The notes beneath the pieces were generated by a model that was given only the letters and a program-made list of their open reading frames with translations, ran no database searches and had not been told where the DNA came from. The translations under genes and the position numbers were made by a program. A stretch of 11,280 bases of DNA from Hymenopellis radicata. Its lineage: Eukaryota; Basidiomycota; Agaricomycetes; Agaricales; Physalacriaceae. Of this stretch, positions 1 through 8,166 are shown piece after piece (the stretch's first letter is position 1; each line of letters opens with the position of its first letter). The stretch covers positions 1 through 11,280 of the forward strand of contig JADNRX010001314.1 in assembly GCA_015501595.1 (NCBI GenBank). Direction: 5' to 3'.

Positions 1-1405
1 GCGGGGTGTAATCGTCGATATAGCACTGGAAGAAGAAGCCCAAGCGTGTCATTTGACCTCTCCGATAACGGTGACCTACAGACGTGAGAGTTTGGTTACT
101 CAGAAGTAAATAAGAGCAACGAGTATCGTACCTTTCACCCTAGAATGGGAAACGAGACACCATACGAGTGTCTAGTCGTAAATAGCTTCGGTAGAGAACA
201 ACGCTCGACTCGATTTGAACAGTAGCGCGCACTGGCACTAGCCTGTCTATGGTGCCTGTATGCAAGAACATCAGTAAGGCGTTCAGGCAGCGCATATACA
301 CGTTCACCTCTCCAAGCGGCAGGTAAGTCGGCACCACCAACAGTCGCAGTGGCCGTCGAAGCTTCAATGAAAATAGCGTCTATCGCAGTAAAATCCGAAT
401 TGCGGAGATAGCCAGTGGTATGCCAGAAATCCTACGCGGCTTCAAGTCCTTTCAACGAGTTGTTGGAATATCGTGCATCGCTGCACTCGATACCGGTACT
501 CCCGATGCCGGCGCACTTCACCAGCATCATCACCACCGACTCGCATCCATTTCCTCCGACTCACCAGTCTGGCCGTAGATTAGTCAAGCCTCCGATTGGT
601 ATTTATAGTATACACCTGAGCTGTAGTAAAAGCCCTGTAGGTAGTCAGTACAATCCATCGAATTGCCAAGTTCTTAACTCACCCGAACATCGGCGCGTCC
701 ATACCGATCTCTAACAGGAATCTGTATGGAGCATTGGGGTGGTCCGAACACGAGGTCTGCTGTAAGAGCAATCCTGTTGGGTTCGCATGAGGGGGCCACA
801 AACAAATTAATAACTATAACGCGACATACTGTTTGATTTATATGCAAGAGGCGAAAATATCCCAGAGAGGATCTAACACCGAATATCAGCGGGCAAAATT
901 TAGACAAGCCCCAAGTCTCGTATAAGCTGTGAATGCGGAACACGCTCTTAAACGCCTTCGAAGGAGGTAGTATAGGTCTATTCTCTTCGATAGCTAGAAA
1001 AACCGGGGAGGCATAAAATGAAAAGTGCAGCACGATTCGACGTAAAATAACGGGCACGAAAGTGTGGCGGCAAATGGTAGTCAGCGTTTGCGTTTAGATC
1101 GAAGAAATGAAGATTTGAATATCCTGATGAATATGAACGATACGCGTGGAATGACAGACGGCGAGCATACCGTACAGGAGGCACAAAGGAGTTTGGATAT
1201 GACCAACGTTTTTGGAGCGAAAACATTGCTGTCTCGTTGACCAAGATCATTTTCTGGCAGCTCGGACGAGATGTACCGCTCAAATGGACGCGTATGTTGC
1301 CTGGCAGATACGTGTAAAACCGTCAGCTATACTCGAGGAACAATATAGAGAACGCGCCTTTCTCCTACGAGACTCTCATCATTAAAAGACGCAAATACGC
1401 GACCG
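1..1405. other. No supportable gene in left flank
   Basis: I see no convincing gene in this 1.4 kb. The open frames present (for example 415-714 on + and 674-1057 and 978-1283 on -) overlap one another, show no domain or motif I recognise, and do not join through plausible short introns into a longer protein. At the extreme left, about 1-112 is open in several frames on both strands and could be the edge of an exon, but the strand cannot be decided. Given the single-base frame breaks elsewhere in the window, a damaged or lineage-specific gene here cannot be excluded. Confidence 0.4.
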
Positions 1406-1413
1406 CCAATTGG
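1406..1413 (+). promoter_or_regulatory. Candidate CCAAT box of the Stealth gene
   Basis: A palindromic CCAATTGG lies about 214 bp before the chosen ATG at 1627, in a moderately GC-rich stretch with no gene. CCAAT elements bound by the Hap complex are common in fungal promoters at this kind of distance. The assignment rests only on motif and position, and a motif this short can occur by chance. Confidence 0.25.
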
Positions 1414-1626
1414 GCTTCGTGACAGTGCGGGCGATGTTTCGTACCCATTGCTACTGCAGCATGCGTCTCCGGGCATCCGCCACCAGCGGCAGAGGCAGAG
1501 GAATCGAAGACGAGCAAGCGGCCGGGGACAGCGGTTGTGAGCTATGATGATGGTAGTAAAGAAAGCCAAGGTTTACGGCCCGATCGCGTTTGCTCACGAC
1601 GTCCATCCTCGTGTGCCCTCTAGTCC

Positions 1627-3852
1627 ATGCGACACCGAGCCCGCATCGTCCTCCTCACTGTCGCCCTCACCCTTTGCTGCTTCGTCGCATTTCACCGCCC
1701 GTCTTGGTCCCCGGTCGAAGTACTTCCGTCTCCCGACGCGGTCAACGGAGTAATCTATCACTCTTTTTCTCCCCTTGACCGCAACCATGACCATACAATA
1801 CGGGCCCACGCGCAGCTCTCTGATGCCTGCCTGGAATACTGGGTAGCCGATGGACGTTGGGAGGGTCCTTGCAAAAACCAGGTCGTGGACGAGGCGGTTA
1901 TAGACTTGGTATATACCTGGGTAAATGGCTCGTGAGTTCAACCGCGTCTTTCCCAAAACAAATATACCCATCGTTCGTCCTTGTCAGTGATCCATTACAC
2001 GAGCAGGCTCGCGCCAGTTACAACGAGGTACCATCCACGAACGCTGCACGTTTCCGTGACCACAACGAGTTGCGGTATTCGTTGCGCGCTGCGGCCAATG
2101 CAACGGAGACATGGAAGAATTCTGCCTGGCATATCATTACGGCGGACTTTGCTCATCCTCGCGATCCGGAGAGTCGGCTGGGGCAGATTCCACAGTGGCT
2201 CGACATGGACCGGCCATCTCGACGCGGAGAACCTAAAATTCATCTTCATCACCGTATGCATGTGCTTTTACAGCTCCGATCTTCATACTCTAACAAGTGC
2301 GCAGATAGCCAGCTATTCCAACCTGTCAACTCTACGGCCGACGCTGCAATCTCATGGAAAGCAAACATGCTACCCACTTTTAACAGGTAATCCTTATTCT
2401 ACTCCACATTCCTTCTCTTGTCTCATTCGATTGTTGGCAGCTACGCCATCGAATCCCAACTACCCAACCTCGACCCCAACATCGTCTCTGACAACATGTA
2501 AGTCTTTTTTTCCTACCCCAGACGCGTTCCTCACCTAAACCAGCGTCGCGCTCAACGACGACCAATTCCTCATGCTCCCAGCGCCTCCCTCCGCTTTCCA
2601 CTCACCTCTCTACGGGCCCGTCTTCCGCCTGGAAGCGCACAACCAAGTCACCGGCGACGCCTCAGGCAAAGCAGACGGCAACGGAGAATGGCGCTCTCTA
2701 ACCTGGAGTGCCCATCTCCTCAGTAAGAAAGCCTTCATCTGCATCGCATTTCTACTTAGCTAACACCCCTGTCAGATCAACGATTCGGAAACCGCACCCG
2801 CGCATACGTATCCCACAACGCGCGCGCGCTTTCTCTCCCTCTCATGCACGAGACCATGCTCGCGTTCCCCAAGGAATTCTCTCACACGCCTTTATCCCGG
2901 TTTCGCGGCTCCCACGACGAGCGTGAGGTGAATACGGTGTTTTTTGTGCACGCATTGGGTTATCGAAAAGAAGCGGGAGGTGCTTCTGTGGTCGTGGATT
3001 GTAGCCAAGTGGGGTAGTGAGGGCACGTTGGATCAGGCGGCAATGTGGCGAGAGATGGGCGGGACGGACGATGATGATAGTATCGCTTTGGAATTTGAGA
3101 GGACGAGGATGATGCCGGATGAAGTGGATAGGCAGTTTTCGCTGGCGGGGCTTCGGTCGCCGAGGGTGCCGGATCGAAATGTGGCGGCGTTTACTCATTA
3201 TTTGTTTGGTATGCTTTATTTCATGTTGTCTATGTTGCTGCCATTCCGACTCAAAGCTTTAGTTTCAAACGATGGATATCCGACCGAGATAAACGGGCTG
3301 AAGCCCCCGGGGACACTTTCCAGAAAACACTGCTTTGAAAATATCGCTGCTTGGGACCTTTTCATTAACGTGATGAAGCACAAGCCGGAATGCGGCGACG
3401 CGAGTGAGTGCATACGTATTTACTCCTCGAAACACCCATCCTGATCACTCTACACGTCAGTCATAACGTTACTTATACAGCAAGACCGTCTCGCCGGCGG
3501 ATCAGGACTCTCCGTCTTCCTACCACCACCCTCGGCATCCGACCCCATAACAGTGACACTTCCCCTCCACATCCCTCCACACCCTTCAAACCCACGCCTC
3601 CTCGCCCTCAAACTCCTCCACCGGTACTCCTACGCCATCGGGGACACGCCCGCCCGCTTTCTCGGTCTGATATCGTACCGCCAGGCGTCGTTGGGGCTGC
3701 GGCATGTTACGGAGGATAGGGATATCGCGCTGTTGTGTGTCAATGATGATTTGGAGCGGGTTGGGGAGGAGGAGGTGAGGAGGGTTGATGGGCTGTTAGG
3801 AGGGTGGTTTGAGGGAAGGTGGGGCGTGAGGGGTGACTGGGAGGTTCACTAG
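1627..3852 (+). CDS. Stealth-family sugar-phosphate transferase (Xpt1/GNPTAB-like), 8 exons, one frame break
   Basis: Exons: 1627-1931, 1988-2253, 2305-2386, 2441-2497, 2544-2722, 2776-3208, 3263-3403, 3461-3852; about 617 aa once one base is discounted. The ATG at 1627 gives a basic start (MRHRAR) and a hydrophobic segment at about residues 7-22, a type II signal anchor, so the protein probably sits in the Golgi. Stealth conserved regions appear in order: CR1 with YTWVNGSDP (about 96-104) spliced across intron 1; CR2 with RFRDHNELRYSLR (about 123-135), PTFNSYAIES and ALNDDQF (about 239-245); CR3 with a FPKEF...SRFRGSHDE block; CR4 with LLCVNDDL near residue 582. Stealth proteins transfer sugar-1-phosphate to glycans; known members are human GNPTAB, bacterial capsule enzymes and the Cryptococcus xylosylphosphotransferase Xpt1. 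The family call is firm, the exact donor sugar is not. In exon 6 a run of six T (2940-2945) breaks the frame: five T would join CR3 to the following THWVIEKKREVLLWSW block. The intron 7 acceptor could be 3460 (used here) or 3484. Confidence 0.85.
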
Positions 3853-4883
3853 TGAGGGTATATGTCAAGGGAGTGATTCTGAGCTGTTAGGCACAGATTT
3901 GAAAGGGGATTTAGAGTAGTAGGCATTAGGTCTGGATTACTATGCTCAAAATATTCAAAGAGGTGTATGGCTAGTACTTTATTTAGTACTACCAGAAGTT
4001 AATGGATGACTTTCCATAATGTTTAGGACAGAAGTCATGGTTGTTGCAGTCGGGTATGGTCAGCAGTCTCTAATCCTTGTCTAGCAGTCCTCGCAGCCAT
4101 CGGCAAAAGCGGTCGGGAACGGTCTTCGTGGTCGGTTGCAGTCGGATCGTCGTGGTTGCCGTCGCAGTTGCAGTCAAGTCTCCATCGGAATGGTAATCCT
4201 AGCTTCTCACGAAAAGACGACTCTACTTTCTTGCCGCCTTCCTTAAAATGCGCCACAATCCAAAGTTGAAGCCAGATTATCGGATGACGAGACGAGATTA
4301 CGGTTTCGCTCCAAGTATATCCGACGTACTCATTCAAGTTCCCGCATTTTGCAGTCTATCACCGTTTCTATTGTCGGAGCTTGGTTAATATCCATCTGGT
4401 GCTATCTGGTGGCCAAAGTGCAGGTCCCTGGCCTTGCGTTTGTGGTTGAAGTCGTCGTTGGAGTCCAGGTCTTGAGGTTATCGGGTTGTTTGCTTTATGC
4501 CTTGGTCACTGCAGCTCGACGTCGCAATCGCTACTATCAGCCGGCGTAGTTGCAGGTGGGCACTGTGCAGTACAAAATGCAGAAGTAAGCCGCTGGCAGT
4601 TGGAAGTTGGTAATGGCTGGTGGTGGGAGGAGACATGTTGGGCGGTGCGCTCGAATTGGTTTCGAAGCTTCTGACTACATAAATGTTTGTCGGCAGACGC
4701 GGCCGCCGCTTGGGGAGCTTTCAGCGATTCAGTACTGTATGTCCGGTTTGATTTTGAACGGAATCCGGAGCGAATCACAATCTGAAAAGCGCTCCGATTA
4801 TAAACAAGTTCAACAAAGCATTAACTAATTTTGACTCAGAAAGATTAGGTGCAGCAGTGGAAAGTCCATCCAATACCAAAGTA
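3853..4883. other. Gene-free spacer between two converging genes
   Basis: This 1 kb separates the stop of the Stealth gene (+) from the stop of the SDR gene (-), so it should hold both 3' untranslated regions and terminators. The open frames here (4035-4337 on -, 4349-4549 on +, 4506-4778 on -) are low-complexity and show no recognisable domain. The middle part carries several degenerate copies of GTTGNAGTC, annotated separately. I saw no canonical AATAAA in the expected 3' region of the Stealth gene. Confidence 0.5.
4043..4466 (+). repeat. Dispersed degenerate GTTGNAGTC short repeats
   Basis: Copies of GTTGCAGTCGG start at 4043 and 4135. GTTGCAGTCA starts at 4167, GTTGAAGTCG at 4445 and GTTGGAGTCC at 4457. 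Partly matching pieces such as GTTGCCGTCG lie around 4154. The spacing is irregular, so this is not a clean tandem array; it may be a decayed minisatellite or simply biased local composition. Confidence 0.4.
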
Positions 4884-6169
4884 TCAAACCAACCCAACCC
4901 TCTGTGTATACCCCAAAGTCTTCTCCCACAAATCCTTCCTCAGCCCCTCATCCAGCGCCATCTTGGCCGGCTCCCTAACCGCCGGCTGCTTCCCAACCAC
5001 CGTCGGCTCAACATACACACCCCTAAATCTCTCTCTATCCTCCTTCACCGCCTTCCCCGCTGCCGCAAAAACACTATTATACGCCCCATGCTCTGCATCC
5101 GCCAATACCCAATTCAACAAGGGGCGAAGGAAGAAGGGGAATGAGGCGCCAAAGGTGTTTACGCCGCCTGGGTGAATAGCGATGGCTGTTATGTCGGACG
5201 AGGAAACATGGTCTTGAAGCGCCTTTGTCCAGAGTATGACAAGCATTTTGCTGTGCGCGTAGCGGAGCCAGCTGGAGAAATGGCGGTTGTCGTATGATAC
5301 GGAGAGATCGTCGTAAGCGTCTATTCTGAGCGGTGCGGGGGCATAGCGATGCATCATCGACGATACCTACAGCGTGTTAGACGTGCACGCCGATGCTAAA
5401 GCTGAGATCGACTCACGTTTACGATTCGAACATCGGAATCGGGTTGCTCCGCAGTGGAGCGAAGGATGGGAAGGAGGGTTTGCGTGAATACGAAGGGGCT
5501 GAGGTAGCTGATAGATAGAGGTGATTACGGATATTTGAAGAGGAGAAGTTAGATGCTCACTTGACGATGACCATGGTCGACATGCCTGACAAGCATGATT
5601 AATACAATCCTTGGAGGTAGAAGAGGACAAATAGTGGTACCATCAAGCCCAGTTTCGTACGGCCCAGTCATTCTACTCTTCCCATTAGACTATAACGAAA
5701 GTGAAACCGTTCAGAAGCACCTACATTGCTGCGTTGTTGACTGTCCAAAAGAAACGAACGATGACTGTCAGTAAAAGCTCTCCGGCACCGATGCAACGAC
5801 CACATACCCACAATATCCAACCTCGTCTCCTTCTGCATAAACTCCAACGCCGCATCCTTCGCCTTCTGCGGCTCCGCCAAATCCAACTTCAACCACACAA
5901 CCTCACCGGCACCCGAGTCCTTCTTGATTTCCTCAATAGCAGCCAAAGCGAGTCCTTCATCCCGCGCAGCCAAGTATACCTTCGCACCCGCACATGCGAG
6001 GTGGCGGACGGTTGCTAAGCCTACGCCTCTGCTACACGAAACACATCTCGGTCAGCTTGGTGATAATGAAGAGTAACTCGGGAAAGACTCGGACGTACTT
6101 CCCTCCAGTGACAATAGCGACCTTTCCCTGCAGGTCGACAAGGTCAGTTTTTGGATTGAATCCCGGCAT
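4884..6169 (-). CDS. Short-chain dehydrogenase/reductase, retinol dehydrogenase/WWOX-like, 7 exons
   Basis: Exons in coding order: 6169-6099, 6031-5808, 5740-5725, 5672-5641, 5585-5561, 5507-5417, 5366-4884. They give 942 nt and 313 aa with every junction in frame. It is a classical Rossmann-fold oxidoreductase. The dinucleotide-binding TGGNRGVG is at residues 21-28 (a TGxxxGxG motif split by intron 1), followed by AARDE and a DLA motif, VNNAA at 99-103, Asn123, RIVNVSS with Ser156, and the catalytic YAHSK with Tyr189 and Lys193, then HPGGVNT at 218-224. The Asn-Ser-Tyr-Lys tetrad is complete, so the enzyme is probably active with NAD(P)H. Layout and length match the fungal relatives of retinol dehydrogenases and WWOX, but the substrate cannot be read from sequence. 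Three very small exons (16, 32 and 25 nt) sit in a row in the middle. Introns are 50-67 nt. The ATG at 6169 is chosen because it begins just before the usual DLxGKVAIVTGG strand. Confidence 0.9.
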
Positions 6170-8166
6170 GGAAGAGAAGAAGACGACGACAGCCTGGGAA
6201 TATTACTAGGCACGGAACTTGCGGTGTCGTAGGCATAACTTGCCACGCTGATGGCACTGACATCATATCAGCATTCTTTTCTAAGAATGGTGGTGGCCTA
6301 TGGAAAGATCTTCATCCAGGCCGAGAGAGGGAGGCAGGCGTAATGACAGGCAAAAGGGTGCCAAACGCCATGGTCATGAGTGTATGCCGCCCGCTAAAAC
6401 ATACACAGAAATGCGAAAGCGGGAGGAGAGCCTGTATAAGACGATGAGCTTGATCTAGACGTGGTCCAGTAATGGCTCCCGCGAAGATTGCACGTACGAT
6501 GCGGCTCTAGGGCGTTGAATCCCAAACTAAGCCACGGGTGTTTCGGACAAAGGCGGGTCACGTTATATTTATGTAATACACCCCTTTCTTCTCGTTTCTC
6601 CCTCGGCTTTCAAAGCTCGTTCGAATCATTTATAATGCCACACCCACGTTCGCACAGAACCAATATCGAAAGGAAGTTATCCGTTGTACCTGCTTCCGCT
6701 TCCAGCTTATCGTTGGCTGCCACACGAACAATTCTTTATTGCGCCACACGCTCGAGAAGCGTCGCCATTCAATCTCCGTCCTCGAATTCTTCAAAAACAA
6801 ATGCTTTCGTGCTTCCTCGAGCGATAACTCATGCTTTGATATCACAGGGAAACCTCATGCATCGATGATTGTGATTCCTCTCCCAGTCACGCATGCACCA
6901 GAAGCCTCGCGTCTGAATCAAAACTTAATAAACCCTTATGCGTCAGTGCATACAAATCGTTTTTCACAGGGCTGACAGCATGGTACGGGTTACATTGAAT
7001 TCGGCAATTTCATAATAACATAGGTTGGCGCTACTGCTGCTGCAGAGGCATTTCATCTGCAGGGGCTCGGATCTTGTTTCAAAGCCAGCATACCTCCATG
7101 GACGTCTGAACGCTCGTCTATCTTATGTTCTCCTTGTCACTCAGACTCTGGCTGGGCACCTGCCAGAAGGCTAGATAGCTAATGACAATACGCGCGCCCT
7201 CGTTTACTTAAGGCTAGGCTCCGCATGTCGTCGAAGACCTCGCTAGTCAATAGCTTCTCCTTCATATGAAAAGCGGACTTTGAAGGGACCGGACTTTCAA
7301 CCATTGATTAGCAGTAGTATTCATCAGTCCGCGACACAATGCGTCTAGAAAGCGCATAGGCTCAGGCCTTCGGAAATCACACGCACGGGCTGTTGTCAAT
7401 CCCACCACCACAGGATGTCAATCATCTCGGGGAACCCCCAAAAAACCACCTCCGAAACAGGCGGCAGGCATCCGAGAACCGTTGTGGTGTGGCTCATCCC
7501 CATCCCCATCCCTACCGTGTCTCATGGGGGCATGAAATCAGCTCATTCCGGGGCAATCCTCTTATTAACGCGGCACGTAATAGCGGACCACGCGAGCCTA
7601 GTAGCCCTGGCCAAGGTCAGAGGTCATGTGGCGTCCGAGTGCATCAATGCGTTGGCGGCGCCGCTCGACGTCTCGCTCTCTCGTCCCCGGTTCTCGCCTG
7701 AGCGGAGGGTACCCCGTTTCGGGACCCAATAGAAGCCCCAAGGAGCCTGTACACGTATACCTCTCATCCACCGCCCGGCGTCAATTAATCTCTCGTCGTG
7801 TCGATTGAGAAGACGCTGCTATCGGATTCATTCAATCGACAATCGACAGTGGCAGTCTCTCCGATGCGCGGTCCCCTGTCTCCGTGCCCCCACGATAAAT
7901 AGCGCTTGTCGATGTAACCTCTACCCCATTCATGTTTGTGAGATGATGGGTAGCATTCGGCGCTAGTCCAACAAGAGGAGACGTCACATTGTCAACATGC
8001 GAAGGTAGTAGAACCGACCTACTTATCAGATCTGGGTATCGATTTTCATCAGTGCCGCAGTTCCATGGGCCTCGCTCGTTCGTGATCAGGGAGCAGATAA
8101 ATTACTATGTGACGGGACGAAATTAGAATAGAGTAGTGTTAATGTACGCTAAATTAAAACAGGATA
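6170..8166. other. About 2 kb without a convincing gene
   Basis: The region lies between the start of the SDR gene and the stop of MRS2, both on the minus strand, so it should hold the SDR promoter (right of 6169) and the MRS2 3' end (left of 8167). Open frames at 6488-6868, 7393-7701 and 7415-7732 on + are of similar quality in several frames, lack recognisable domains, and I cannot connect them by introns. A short ATCCCC simple repeat lies near 7498-7512, and a 10-bp inverted repeat at 7799-7841 is listed separately. No terminal repeats, target-site duplications or transposase remnants were seen. Confidence 0.45.
7799..7841. repeat. 10-bp perfect inverted repeat
   Basis: TGTCGATTGA at 7799-7808 is matched by its exact reverse complement TCAATCGACA at 7832-7841, with a 23-nt loop. 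The half-site sequence is repeated in part straight afterwards (AATCGACA, ending near 7848). It could be a paired protein-binding site or chance; no gene lies next to it. Confidence 0.4.

Noticed and set aside
1..112. Possible partial exon at the left edge, open on both strands
   Set aside because: On + it reads about 36 codons to a TAA. On - two frames are open below a possible acceptor near 88. No motif decides the strand, so no gene is claimed.
2938..2950. Programmed ribosomal frameshifting at the T6 run
   Set aside because: There is no recognised stimulatory structure, and the many similar breaks in unrelated neighbouring genes make a run-length error simpler.
2842..3198. 118-aa open frame on the minus strand
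   Set aside because: It is a shadow of Stealth exon 6 and is rich in H, R and P, as expected from antisense of the coding strand.
4349..4778. Overlapping short open frames in the convergent spacer
   Set aside because: They show low-complexity composition driven by GTTG/GTCG repeats, no splice-supported extension and no motif.
6600..6640. GTTCGAATC resembling a tRNA T-loop
   Set aside because: No matching A-box, anticodon arm or acceptor pairing lies at the right distance upstream.
6488..6868. 126-aa open frame on the plus strand
   Set aside because: It is serine-rich with no recognisable domain; the opposite strand is also open over much of it, and no flanking exons could be joined.
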